Shown here one piece after another: positions 22,747 to 37,700 of a DNA stretch of 40,121 bases. This DNA comes from a virus, in the IMG/VR virus record IMGVR_UViG_3300021138_000071, positions 1-40,121 of that record; one strand, 5' to 3'. Below the pieces are notes generated by a model. It did no database searches. It was not told the origin of the DNA and saw only the letters and a list, made by a program, of their open reading frames with translations. Each line of letters starts with the position of its first letter. Within the stretch, counting starts at the first letter, position 1. Both the position numbers and the translations under genes were made by a program.

Positions 22747-25700
22747 ATGGCCAAAGTAATTAGAACATTAGATTTCTTACCTGAGATATTTCAGACACCC
22801 TCAAACCAACAGTTCTTGAGTGCAACTCTTGACCAACTAGTAAATCCACCTGATTTACAAAAATTACAAGGTTTCGTAGGTAACAGATTTGGTTACGGTG
22901 TTAACGCCAATGACTATTATGTTACTGAACCAGATGCTACTAGAACAAACTATCAATTAGATCCGGGCGTTGTATTCACTAAGCCAGGCACTTCAACTGC
23001 CACAGACTTTATTAGTTATCCTGGAATCTTGAATGCTATCAATGCAGCAGGTGGCTTAGCCAATAACAATAGCAGATTGTTTAATTCACAATTCTATTCT
23101 TGGGATTCATTTACTAATTTAGATCCTCTAATCAATTTTAATCAGTACTATTGGTTGCCTGAAGGGCCACCGGCAGTTACAGTAGCAGCAGCAACAGTAT
23201 TCTCAGCTGAAGATTATGTAGTAACTGCTGAGGCTAATGGATATAATATTTCAGTTCTAGGTTCGGATACGGGCAGTATTAATCCTACTATTACACTGTT
23301 GCGCGGCGGCGTATACAACTTTTATGTAAATCAATCTACTCAATTTTGGATTCAAGGTCTTCCTGGCGTACAGGGAATTGATCCAACAAATCCAAATCAA
23401 AGCGTTCGTCAAATATATGGCGTAGGCAACAATGGTGCGGAAACAGGCATAGTAACATTTACAGTTCCGCCAGCAAACGCACAACAACAATATATTCTTC
23501 CTGGAAACAACTTAGTAAGTCTAGTAAGTAATATCCCTTACGAGAATTTGAACGGACAACTAGTATCAACTATTAAAAACATAGACGGTGTAACATCATT
23601 GAATGGCATGACCGTGATGTTCTATGATACTGGTACTCCAGTAAACACCAACTTCTATAAAATTGCTTATGTGGGAGATCCTAATAATCCTACTATTAGT
23701 TTATCTGTAGTTAGTGCTATACCAGTCAATCAAAACATCAATGTAGTATATGGAAACACATATGGTGGATTGACTTTCTATTTGGATAATTCTAACAACA
23801 TAGAACAACTACCGTATATTTCAGCCCCGCTAGACACACTCTATTACCAAGACGGCAGTGATCCTACAAGAGTAGGAATGATAAGACTTATTGAGAGTAA
23901 TGTTACTAATCAATTAGATATAAACACTCAAGTATTAGGCCAAAAGAACTTCACATCAACAAATGGTGTAGTATTTACAAATGGCTTAAAAGTACAGTTT
24001 AATGGAGACGTAGTACCTTCAAGTTACTTAACTGGGCAATATTATGTACAGGGTGTGGGTACGGCTATTGAATTACTTCCTGTAAGCGATTTCATAGTAT
24101 CAGAGCCATTTACAGGTGACGTTCTTACACCTTGGGATTCTACTAATTGGGATATAGGCAATTTTTCTGACACACTGTACATACCTACATACCCTGATTA
24201 TATCACAATTGCTAGAAATTCTATCAACCGAAACCCATGGTCGCGCAGTAATCGTTGGTTTCATATTGACGTAATCAATGCTACTGCACAGTATAATAAT
24301 GATCCATCTATTGCTACTACATTTGCTAGACAAGATAACAAGGCGGCTAGACCGATCATCGAGTTTTATCCAAATCTAGAACTATTCAACTATGGTTCAG
24401 TTGGTGTAAGTGCAGTTGATTTTATTGATTTTAGAACAACTGACTGCTTAAATCTTGTCGCCGGTCAACCTGTTTATTATCCAGACGTTGATGTGTACAC
24501 TGCATATAACGCAAATGTCTTTAATCCCCCTGTACCTACTGTAGGATTCACAACACCTTCACCAATGGGTAGCATCAATGTTGCAAATATGCGAGCAGTA
24601 GCAATCAGCCCAACTGGTGTATATGTTGCAGTTGGTTATGGAACTGCTAATTCTGCTCTTTACTCTGTATCGACAGATGGTATCAATTGGACTACGCCAG
24701 CATCAATGAATGGAGTTGTTGTTCCTGCCGCCAGTATGAATTCAGTAACAGTTAATTCTGCTGGGCTTTTTGTCGCTGTGGGAGGGGCAGGTTATCCTTA
24801 CTACGCTACATCAACAGATGGCATTAATTGGACTACTCCTGCGCTGATGAACGGTAGTTCTGTTTATACTCAAATGCGCTCGGTTACTGTTAATTCGTCT
24901 GGTTTATTTGTTGCGGTTGGCAGTGACGGAAGTACTTATCCGTTGTATGCTACATCCACAGATGGTACTAATTGGACTACTCCTGCTATAATGAACGGCA
25001 GCACTAGTTTCGCTGCAATGCAAGCAGTTACTGTAAACTCTTCAGGATTATTTGTTGCTGTCGGTTATGATGGCAACCAATACCCAGTTTACGCTACATC
25101 AGTAGATGGTAGCACTTGGACTACACCTACACCGATGAATGGTACTACTAATCCGGTTCGGATGCTAGCGGTCACTGTTAATTCATCTGGGTTATTTGTT
25201 GCTATTGGAACTGATATTAATACCGGTTATCCAGTTTATTCTACTTCAACAACTGGTAGTAATTGGATTACTCCTGTAGCAATGACTGGTTCTGCTAGCG
25301 GCATAAGAATGACTGCTGTTTCAACGAACTATTACGGTTTATTTGTCGCTGTTGGGTACGACCAAAACACAGTTGATGGCGTAGCGTACAGACCAGTTTA
25401 CTCAACTTCGTTAGATGGAAGTACGTGGACTGCACCTGCTTTCATGAATAATAGTATCGATCCTGCTAATATTTATGGAGTTGCTGTAGACACAATCGGT
25501 GGATTTGTTGCTGTGGGAGACTCGGGTGTTAGCGGAGTAGTATCTAAGTCGGTAATTCAATTGCCTTCTACTTCTACTACTGTAACTGTACCAGTGGCTT
25601 CAGTTACTGGCACCCTAGAAGTAGGCATGTATATAAACGATTCTCAGAATATATTGCCACCAAATACACAAATTACTAGTATTACTAATCACTCAGGGGT

Positions 25701-28700
25701 ACTATACATTGAAGTATCTTGGCCAAATCCTACAGTACTGTCAGGAATAATCGGGGTATCACTTGTAGCCGATCCTAGCAGTAATACTAATTACGCTTTA
25801 TTCCCTGGCGCTAGAGTTATATTTGCAGCCGATCCTGCTCAAAAAGCAAAAATATTTGTTGTAAACTTCTCTACAGTTACACAAGGATCACCTCCTGTTA
25901 TTACATTAGCAGAAGCACCAGATGGTCAAATAGTAGCAGGTAATGTAGCAGCAGTAATCAGAGGATATAATAATCAAGGTTATAGTTTCTGGTACAACGG
26001 TACTGCTTGGGTACAGGCACAACAAAAGATTACCAACAATCAAGCACCATTATTTGATGTGTTTGACTCAAATGGTATAAGTTTTGGAAATCCTGCATAT
26101 TATGTTGGTACTTCATTCAAAGGATCACGTTTATTCTCTTACGCTATAGGTACTGGGCTTGCTGATAAGGTATTAGGATTCCCGCTAAGTTATAGTTCAG
26201 TAAACAATATTGGCGACATTAGTTTTGACGTATCATTCAATTCAGATACTTTTACATATGTCAACAGTTCTTCTCCTGTTACTGAAAACGTAAACACTGG
26301 ATTTGTTTATAACACAAATAGTTTAACTGACCACACTAGATTACTGGGTTGGCAAACAGCAGTAGGACCTAGCGTACAGTATCAGGTATTTGAATTTAAC
26401 TATGTAAGAAATTATGTAGTACCTAACAACGCATTCTTGTTAGATGTTGCACCAGTTGCTTCTGATGTAGAGCCTTGGCCAGTCTTAGAAGTTTACGTAA
26501 ACAATGTATTGCAACCATCTACTAACTACACTGTAACCACAACTAGTGATTCTACTACTGTAGTAATCAATATTCCAAATCAGATAACAAACACACTTGT
26601 TCAGATTTTAGTGTTAAGTGATCAAGTAAGCAAATATGCGTTCTATCAGATTCCGATCAATCTAAGCAACAACCCATTCAACACAGATATTACTGTAACT
26701 AATGTAGGTGATATTAGACGACAATACGCAAGCATATTTAATAACTGCCCAAACACAACAGGACACGTATTTGGCTCTAACAATTATAGAGACTTGGGTA
26801 ATTTAGTACCATACGGTAATGTTATTATACAGAATAGCGCATCTCTAGCATTACCTGCTACATTCTTGCGTAATCTAGATTTCAATATTTTTGATGCGCT
26901 AGCATACAATAGCAAAAAGTATGTTGAATACAAGAACCTAATCGTATACACAGTAAATAGTTACCCATTCGACCAGCGTTATGATCCAGCATATGTATTG
27001 AACACTGCTATTGATCTTATCACTGCGGCTAAAGACAGTTCTCAATCATTCTTCTGGAGTGATATGATTCCTGCCAAAGCCCCGTACGCATCAAATGCTT
27101 ATACTTTCAAAAGCAACTTAGACAGAACAGTTTATCCTTTAACACAAACTTATAATTTCAAAACAGCAAATTATAATGGTGTTTTAGTATACTTGTCTAG
27201 AACTATTAGCGGATTAACTATAACTAAGCAGCTAGTAATTAATCAAGATTATACAGTAAGTGCTACTGCACCTTCGCTAGAAATTACTATTCAATTGCTA
27301 GCAGGTGACGTTGTAACTATCAACGAATACAATCAAACTTATGGAAGTTATGTACCAAACACTCCAACTAAGTTAGGATTGTATCCTGCTTTCATACCTG
27401 AAGTAGTTTTAGATACTGGTTATCAGCAACCAACTTACTTCATCAAGGGTCACGACGGTTCTTACAACAAACTGTACGGCGATTATATTCCTGAAACAGA
27501 TACGCTTGTTGACTTTAGAGACCAAGCACTGCTTGAGTTTGAAAAGAGAGTGTATAACAATCTTAAGTTAAGCAACACTATTCCAATTCAAGCATATGAA
27601 GTTACACCGGGCTTCTTTAGAACAACTGACTATTCATACGATGAATGGTTAGAAATTTACACACCTGGATTCTTGAATTGGGTAGGACAAAACAAACTAG
27701 ACTACAAGCAACAGTACTATAATTCTTACAACCAGTATACTTGGAACTATAAGAAGACTACTAACAAAGTAGACAATAGCGTTATCGACATTGGTTACTG
27801 GAGAGGCGTGTATAGTTATTTCTACGACACAACTACTCCCAACACTACACCGTGGGAAATGTTAGGTTATAAGAACGAACCAAGTTGGTGGACTGACAGA
27901 TATGGTCCAGCACCATACACCAGCAATAACTTAGTTCTTTGGGGAGATTTAGCAGCAGGCTTAGACTGGAATAACGGAAATCCTGTTGTAATACCTAAAG
28001 CAGTTCGTAATGGATTGTTAAAAGTGTTGCCTGTAGACAGTCAGGGTAATTTAATATCACCATTCCAAAGTGTAGTGGCTAATTACTATACTCCATCATT
28101 TGAAGCAAACTGGGTAGTTGGTGACGACGGCCCAGTAGAATTCAGTTACAGACGCAGTAGCAGTTGGCCTTTCGACTTAATGCGTATTCTAGCACTCACT
28201 AAACCAGCAGAATTCTTTAATTTAGGCGCTTGGGTAGACAACTACAAATACAGCGAAGAGTTCAACCAGTACTTAGTTGGTGGCAGAAGTCACTTAGTAC
28301 CTAACGAAATTCCAGTATATGGTTCGGGCACACCTGTAACAAGTTATATTAACTGGGTAGTTGACTACAGAAAGCAGTACGGTGTTGACGCTACTACAAC
28401 AATCACTACGTTGATAAACAACTTAGATGTAAGATTAGTATACCGTTTAGCAGGATTCAGCGATCAAAACTTGTTGAATTTCTATATTCAAAGCACTAAT
28501 CCAAATAGCAATAACTCTTCATTGCTAATACCAAATGAAAGTTATCAAGTGTTATTATACAGCAACCCACCATACAGCGTGTTGCAGTACTCAAGCGTAA
28601 TCGTTCAAATCACTAATCAAGGTCAGTATGCCGTATTTGGTAATTCACAGAATTCGGCGTATTTTTCAACTCTAGTACCTAAAAACGATGGGCAGACTAG

Positions 28701-31700
28701 TACTACAAAAGTAGATTCACTTTCAGTAACAGTACCTAGAAACTTTACATCGACCGAAGAAATGGTGCCATATGGTACTATATTCCAAACTCCGCAAGCA
28801 GTTGCAATATTCTTAGCCAGTTATGGTGCTTACTTAGAAGCGAATGGTGCAACATACGAATATCAACTTGGTGCCCTACCAATTAATTGGAATCAAATGA
28901 TTTCAGAATTCTTGTACTGGGTACAAATTGGTTGGCAGCCGGGCGCAATCACTACACTAAATCCTGCTGCTTATGAACTTACAATCAATAGAGAAAATCA
29001 GATCGTACAGCCACTAAGCGTACAAGGTGCAAACTTTGTATTAAATCAAAACTTGTATCCAATCAAGAATGCTGACTTATCAATTATCAGAAATGGTACA
29101 CAGTTTAGCGTTACTCCTCTAAATCAGGGTGACACTATTAGTTATGGACAATTCAACTTGAGTAATTTTGAAAACGCTTGCGTATTCAACAATACTACAA
29201 TGTTTGGCGACACTATTTGCGATTTAGTAACTGGCTTAAGACAAAACAGATTATACTTGAGAGGGGCTAAAACTGCAAGTTGGAATGGTACATACACTGC
29301 GTCGGGCTTCATTATCAATCAAAATAATGTGGTACAATGGGATCCGGCAGCCAAGTACACTAAAGGACAAATTGTAAAATACAAAAATCAATACTGGGTC
29401 GCTCAAGATATTATACAACCAAGCGAAACATTCCAACAAAAGTATTGGTTGCTATCAAACTACAACATGATACAAACAGGTTTGTTGCCTAACTCTAGCA
29501 CTAACTCGCTAGACAGTACATATTACTACAGCAATGAACAGTCTGCACTCAATACAGACACTAACTTATTGTGTTACTCATTGATTGGATACAGACAGCG
29601 CGATTATGCTGCTATTGCTGATCTAACAGATGTAACACAAGTCAATGTTTATCAGAATTTGATCAAGACTAAGGGAAGCACTAATGCGGTTAGCGCATTT
29701 AAGGGCGCAACTTTACCTCACGGCGGCATAGATTATAACGTATACGAAAACTGGGCTATTTTGTCTAGCAATTTTGGCGGCGTGTTAAACAATAACTTTG
29801 TTCAGTTTAAACTTAACGCAGCAGAATTAAGTGGTAACCCCTTCATTGTGGGTTTAACTGACGGAGTATCTACTACTGGAGTAGAACAAGAAGTACCTCT
29901 TTACTCTTTATACAACTACAATTACAGTTCACCTCCAACCAGCCCTAATGTATTACCTACTATAAGCCAATATGTTCCATCTACATTATTCCCTGATGCT
30001 GGATATGTGAACTTCAACGACGTTAAAATGTCGTCTTACTTCTATTCTCAATTGCCTACTGCCGTAAATCAACAAGGAGTAATTATACCTCTTACAAGTT
30101 TCTACGTAGGTGATTATGTTTGGTTAGCCAATTACTTAAATCAATGGAATGTGTATACTCCAATTTCACTTGGTCAAGTTGTTGCTGTAACAAACAATTT
30201 AAATAATACTTGCACTGTAACATTCTCACAGATGCACAATTTAAAACAATATGATTTGATCGCCATAACAAACTTTAATAGTGCAGTAAACGGATACTAT
30301 ACGGTTAATAATGTTGTTGACAATTATCAGATTACTATATTGTTGTCGTTAACTTCAAGTTCTCGTCAATTAATTGGTCAAGGCGTAGGTATGTATCTGT
30401 CCCCGCAGCGTGTAACTACACCTTCGCAAATCACAAATCTTCCTTTAGATTCTTCTGAGTTTGTTAAGAACACAGTTTGGGTAGATACTAATAATGACGG
30501 TGGATGGGCAGTTTACCAAAAGAACATCAACTATCAGTTAGAAGAAGAAATCACTCAACCGCTCAATGATAGTTTGTCGTTTGGTAGTTCTGTAGTTTAC
30601 AACAGTAACTTAGGTGGCTACTTAATTGGTGACCCTAATTTAGGAAACGTATACAGATATGATCTTAACCAGGGCACGGGCGGATATGACTTATTCCAAA
30701 CATTAACTCATGCTGCATCGTTTGGTTCTTCTATGGTAAACGAAGGATCAATTTATGTAATATCACAACCTACAGGTACTCCAACTGTTTATATCTATAC
30801 TATCAACAATTCGGTACTATCAGATCAACTAATTTCATACCAGGCAGGAATCACTGCGCCTAGCGGCGTAACTAATTGGGGTAGCGCATTAGCATTATCC
30901 GGTGATACTAATTGGTTGTATATCTCAGACACCGGTCATAATAAAGTTTATGTTTACAATAAGCAAAATATATTGTTAACTGCTGGCAGTTTTGTGACAG
31001 GTGAAACGTACACTATCAACAGCATTGGTACTACAGACTTTACTGCTGTAGGTGCAATCGAAAATAAAGTAGGAATTACATTTATCGCAACAGGTGCTGG
31101 ATCAGGTACAGGCACAGCAACTCAATCTACATATAAATCTTCAGCAATCATCGATGCTACTGGATTCTTGACCACTGGTGATAACTTTGGATACTCAATC
31201 GCAACTGATTACTACGGTGATACTGTTGTGATCGGTGCACCAGATGTTGACTACAGCACTGATTATCAAAACTGGGGTTCTGCGTATGTATATGAAAGAA
31301 GTGTGCAGAATTTCATAGCACCATACACATATCCTCTTAACTCAAATCCTGCACCATCTTTCCAATTAGCATGGTCTCCGTCAGCAGTACAAGTAAGCGT
31401 TAATAGTGTTGCAGTTCAAGCAAGCGAATACTCTATTTCAGGATCTACTTTAACATACACCGGTTCTTTGACCGCGGGAGATATCATCAATGTAAGCGGA
31501 AATGTATTCACTAAAGTACAAACACTTACCACACAAAACAATCCTCAAGTAGGAGTGCAGTTTGGTCTATCAGTAGATACAACTGCTCATGCAGGTGAGA
31601 TTATTGTCGGTGCCCCATTCGAATTAACACAGCAATTAGTAGAAGGTGCAGTATACAGATTTACTAACGGTGGTGCAGAGTACGGTCAAGTATATGGCAC

Positions 31701-34700
31701 ATCACCAGTAGCAACTACTGCTACTCGCACAATACTGATTAATGGCTTTGCTGCAACTATACCTTCTGGTGCTAATGCAGCAGTAGCAGCAAACACTATT
31801 AATCAAACTAATATTATCAACATTACTGCTAGTGCAACTAGCGACAATAAACTAGTTATTAGTTTAACCAATCCTGCTTTAGCACAGGCTAATGAAAAAT
31901 TACTAGTGACGGCACTAAACAGTTCAGCATTGACTGAATTAGGAGTTAATACATACACTCAAACACAAGTTGTGCTATGCCCACATACAGAAGGGCCAAC
32001 ACAATTTGGTACTGTAGTCAAGTTCAATGAGTCGGGATCATTTGTAGCCAGTGCACCAGTTGGCACTAGATATGAAGATACGACATTTGATGTTGTAGAT
32101 TATCCTGATCAGGATACAATCTTTGACAACAATACTACACAATTTATTGAGTCGTTCCCAAATGCTGGCGCAGTTTACATGTTTGATTATTTGGGTAACT
32201 ACAACGAAACTCTACAAAATCCTGGATCATTTGTATATGCTCAAAGTGTAAATGCACCAAATCTAACATACGGTCCTCAGCCGCGTTACGGCACTGCTAT
32301 TGACTTTGTTAGCAATCGAGTTGTAGTTGGCACACCAAATATGTACAATTATGACATTAGTGCAACTACACTAACAGCCGGAGTAACATATACTATTGTA
32401 TTCGTAGGAACAACAGACTTTACTGCAATTGGTGCTGTTTCGAACACGGTTGGTGTTACATTCGTTGCTACAGGGCCGGCTTCTGGTTCAGGATTTGCTA
32501 CTGACGGTGATTTAGTAAGTTATGGTCAAGTAATTTCTTACACTAATTCTGTTGGTCAACAAGACTGGGAAGTTTACAGACAAACTGCACCAATTGTTGA
32601 TACTGCAAGAATTGGGTACATGCAGATTTTCAGCGCACAAACTAATAACACATTAGTAAACTTAGACTACTTTGATCCATTGCAGGACAAGTTATTAGGT
32701 GCAGTAGCAGAAAACATTGATGTTATTTCAAACAATGATCCTGCAAGTTACAATAATGGAAATGTAACTCAACGTGCATTAGTTTGGGGTAAAGAACATT
32801 TAGGCAATATTTGGTTTAATACTTCTAATGTTAGATTCGTAAACTATCACCAAGATGATGTAGTATATAACAGTAAGTATTGGGGTGCGGTATTCCCTGG
32901 TAGTGATGTTGCAGTATATACTTGGGTAGCAAGCAATAACCCACCTGCAAACTATCAGGGCCCGGGCACACCATATAACACTAACCTATACACGATAGAA
33001 ACTATATTAAATGCCTCACAATCAGCAGTACCTGTTTATTACTTCTGGGTAAGAAACACTAGTATTATCTTTAGTGAACAAGGAAAGACTCTATCTGACA
33101 CCGTGCTGCAATCATATATCAGCAGTCCTCAAAACTCAGGTATAAGTTACATTTCTCCAATACTACCTAATGTATTCTCAGTGTATAATTCACAGCAGTA
33201 CTTGAACGGTAATGATAGTGTGCTGAATGTGGGTTATGCTACTGGTGTGACTAACGATCAATATCACACTGAATACTCACTCATTAGAGAAAATTATCCT
33301 GATGACTTCTTGCCAGGTTTACCAACTCTAGCAAATCCTACCCCAACATTACTATATCAAAAATTATTGTATAGTTTGTCAGGCGTAGACGGAATAGGTC
33401 AAGTAGTACCAGATCCGTTCTTGCCAGTAGCAGTGCAATCTGGTGTTGCAGCACGACCAAGACAAAGTTTCTTCTTAGACAGATTCATAGCACTTCAAAA
33501 TTACATTGAATTTGCAAACAATGTAATGAGCAAGTATCCTATCACTGAAATCAGAGAAAATGCTACTTACTTGTATGCTAAAGGTCCGTTCTACGACACA
33601 TCTAATTATTGGGAGTTTATAAACTGGTGGGCACCTGGCTATGATAATTCTATCAGATCATCTACAGTAGTACCTTTCTACGCAGATTTGTCAACTTTAA
33701 GCGTTGCACCAGGTACTATTGTAAAAGTACAATCTAACGGTGCAGGTAAATCAGAGTGGTATATCTTAGTAGCTGGAAACGTTTGGAATCGCATAGGGTT
33801 ACAAAACGGCACAATTCAATTCAAGTCTAGCCTTTGGAATTACAAGGATGCAGGATTTGGTTGGGGTAATAACTTCTTTGATACTGCGTCATTCGACACG
33901 TATCCTAGTGAAGAAACTTATTGGATAGCAAGAGCATTAACTGAACAGATTTATACTAACGAATTGTTGGCTTACAGAAATAATAGTTTGATCTTATTGT
34001 TCCAGTATATTCAAAGCGAATCTGTATCTTCACAAAACTATCTTACTTGGTTGAACAAGACTTCATTAGTAGATGTTTCACACAACATCAGACAATTGCT
34101 TCCTTATGAAAACTATCAGTCTGACAATCAAGATTTCTTGGCTGGATACTTAGGAGAAGCATTACCGTATCACGTATTCATCAAAGAATTTACTTATGTA
34201 TACACTGGTTCTAACACATGGGCCGGTAATGTAATCGACTTTGATTTACCAGCACAATACAACACTACAATTGATCAGTTTGTATCACCTCAATTGGTAT
34301 ACAGTAATCCTGATAATGTTTATACATACTCACCAACGAGTCTAATTTGGCAGCAACCTGAGTACTATCAGTGGTTTACTAATTATGGAATTAGTCTGAC
34401 AGGTGAAACCAACTACTTGATCGGTGAAATAACTGCTTATTTGGGATTAGGATCTTCGGTTATTGCAGTAACAAATGCTTCAGGATTCCCATTAAATGGT
34501 GTAATCATGATTGGTGAAGAAAAGATTGCATACTCTACTGTAAACCGTGCAAATAATACTTTAACCAACTTAGTAAGAGGTTACGGTGGTACTACTGTTA
34601 GCGTTCACTTCCCTGGCGAAAACATTTATATTGACTTGCCAGCAGTTCTAGTATTGAACGGTGGCAGAGGGTACACTAATCCACCTAAAGTAACTGCTTA

Positions 34701-37700
34701 TATTGATACTTCAATTTATCCAGCACCTTCAGTACCTGCTCAATTAGAAGCAGTTATGAGTTTAGACTCGGTAGTTTCAGTAAATGTTATCGATCCAGGT
34801 AATGGATATGCAGTACTCCCACAAATCATTATAGATTACGCTGAGCAAATTGTATTTGCAAGCACAAATGTAAATGTACTGTTTAGTACTATTCAGATTC
34901 CTACACCTCTCTTACAAACTGGAGACTTAGTAAAATACGAAATGTCTCCAAACGGACAGGCTATTGGTGGAGTTGAAAACAACCAATGGTACTACATAAA
35001 CGTACTACAAAGCGCGCCTGCTGTTGTTGTAGCACTTTACACAACTTACTTAGATGCAGTAAGTGATACGAACAGAGTATTCTTCTATAATCAAGGCTCG
35101 GGAACTGGTCATACTCTGAATTTAGGCGCAAAAGCATCTGCTGTTTCTACAGCCGCGCCAATCAGAGAAAACAATATAACATTGAAGTTTGACAGAACTA
35201 GTTATAATTCTCAAGTATCAGAATGGACTCCTAATGCATTTTATGGTGCGTTCTTTACTGGGGATGCATTAAGTCAGTTACAAACTTCAAGTTCTACGCT
35301 GCCATTAAGTAGCACTCAGCCTGATATCAATTCTATATTAACTAGCGCACAAGGCTGTGTATTTGAAATCGTAGACACTGGGAACATTCAGCAAGTTGAA
35401 TGGTCTTCTTTTGTACGCACTGTGTCTGAAACTATAGCCTCAACAAATGCAATTAGATTAATTCTAAGCAGCAGTACGCTAGAAAATGCTTCAGGTTCTA
35501 CAGTTGGCATGGTTGAAGGAATGCCGGTACAGTTTAACGGTTTTGTTGGTTCAAGCGGTATTGTACCAAACACTGTGTACTATGTGAAAGAAGTATTAAG
35601 TCTTACAGACTTTACTATTTCAGCAACTTCAGGCGGCAGCACGCTTTCATTGAGCAATCAAGTAATAACTGGTGCTGGATTAAATTGCTTAGTTGCACAA
35701 GTAACTAATACTGCAACACTGACTATGAACTATCCTGGCATAAGAACTGCTACTTCGGTCACTGCTAACAGTATTGCAAAACGTGGTTACATAACTGTAC
35801 CGTTGAATTCAATTGGTACAGGTGGCACAAAGGGTATGTATTCTGGATTACCTGTATTCTTTGTAGGGAATGTATTTGGCGGAGTAGTAGCAAATCAAGC
35901 ATACTATGTCACTACGGTACTAGATAAGCAAAATTTCACAATTTCCACTAGCGCAGACCCATACACGGTACAAGTAGAAGCAACTAATAGCAGTACCAAT
36001 TATGTAACTTTGAATAGTACAACTGGACTTTCAGTTAATGATCCTATTGTTATTAACGAAATGGTTGTTGAAGGGCAAGCAGCAACTAGTTTTGGTAACA
36101 TCGTTCCTTCTACAATTTACTATGTAAGTCAAATAATCGATGGTTTTAACATAACGATTTCTACTGATTATAATGGTAGTACATTTGTGCTGTCTACAGT
36201 TTCATCCACTACTACAGTTACTGCTGGTTCTTTTGTAACAGGAGTTACTTATACTATTCTAGATTTAGGAACTACTGATTTTACTTTGATTGGTGCAGCA
36301 TCTAATACTATTGGAGTAGTATTTGTCGCAACAGGAGCAGGAACTGGTACAGGTACTGCAACTTGCCGTTCTTTTGCAACTCTAGTAAGTCAAGCAAATA
36401 CTGCACTTCTGACTACTTCTATTGGTGACATGACAATCAACTTGTCGCTACCAGTAAGTCCCGGACAAGTTAATGGTCAGTTGTTTACATTATACAAAAC
36501 ATCACAAGAATATTACCCAATTACATATACAGTTTCTAACGAATTAACTGGCTCAATTGTTGCAACTATTGCAGGGGTTAATTATGCTGCTATATCTGCT
36601 ACATATGGCACAGCAAATTTCTATGTAAACATGCCATTAAGAGTAAGTCACAATATTGGTAACTTGGTAACAGCAACTACTTACTATGTGACTAGCATTG
36701 GTGCAATAACAGTAGAAGTAACAGCAACTGCATCTTCTACAAATAGACTTACTTGCAACGATACTTCTGTACTCTACGCTAACATGCCAATCGTCTTTAG
36801 TGGTACAGGGTTAGGTGGAATCACAATTAGTCAAACATATTATGTAAAAACAATAATAGATTCAACACACTTTACTATAAGCACTACACCGAGCGGTACT
36901 GTATTAACTCTTACCAGTGACACTGGTTCTATGACAGGCACTGGAGATGCGTATGTAACACTATCGACTTCGTTGGGAGGTGGCAACGTTTCGTTATCAA
37001 GTGACTATGGCCCAGTTACATATACACAGACACCTGTCACTCTGCCTGATATAGCAGTTAATTACTTAGTAGGTGGCTACTCTGTAACTATCGTAGCCGG
37101 GGGGCAAGGAATGGCTACAACTAATGTACTAACAGTAAGCGGTACTGAAGTAGGTGGCGTATCCCCTGCCAATGACGTTACTATTGAAGTGAATGGAGTA
37201 GATAGTCAAGGATCTATAGTAAGTTTAACAGTCACGGGAACAGTACCTGCTGATTCACAAAGCAAGTATTACTTAAAAGTAACAGGAACAAATACATTTG
37301 AAGTGTATGCTGATCCGTTAATGGCAGTACCTGTAACAGGAATTGGATTCCCATACACGGGAGTAAAATCAACTACTGCAACTACAGTTACTGCTTCCAA
37401 TGACAGAGTTACTGTAGCAGATTCTACAATATTTGCAGTAAATGATTCAGTAGTATTCACTGGAGAAGTTTTCACTACAGATATTGTATTGGGTCAGACT
37501 TATTATATTAAGGCAAAACCAACATCAACTACTGTAACTATTTCTACTCTGCCTGGGGGTACTACATTAGATATAACTGCAAATGCATCTGGTTCTATGA
37601 CTATGGCTGCTTTGGGTTCGTTTGCGTTCTTGTATGAACCATTCTATTTTAACCCAAGCATTGTTAAGTTCAGCAATCAACTGTATCGCTGCATAGTTAG

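Larger units (their letters stand above)
30574..32540 (+). repeat. Seven FG-GAP-like (integrin-alpha-type) repeats inside the giant protein, interrupted twice
   Basis: Units start LSFGSSVVYN, ASFGSSMVNE, TNWGSALALS, DNFGYSIATD, VQFGLSVDTT, TQFGTVVKFN and PRYGTAIDFV. Most end with a GAP-type strand and a G.(V/A)Y.(Y/F) strand (DTVVIGAPD...GSAYVYER; EIIVGAPFE...GAVYRF; SFVASAPVG...GAVYMFDYLG). A TTDFT module is inserted after the third unit and within the seventh. The layout fits a seven-bladed FG-GAP propeller. Confidence 0.6.

Noticed and set aside
23257-23490. Minus-strand open frames of 60-77 codons within the giant gene (also near 24100, 29251, 35388, 37269, 38292)
   Set aside because: All lie antisense to the continuous giant frame, lack ribosome sites and show no recognisable protein features.
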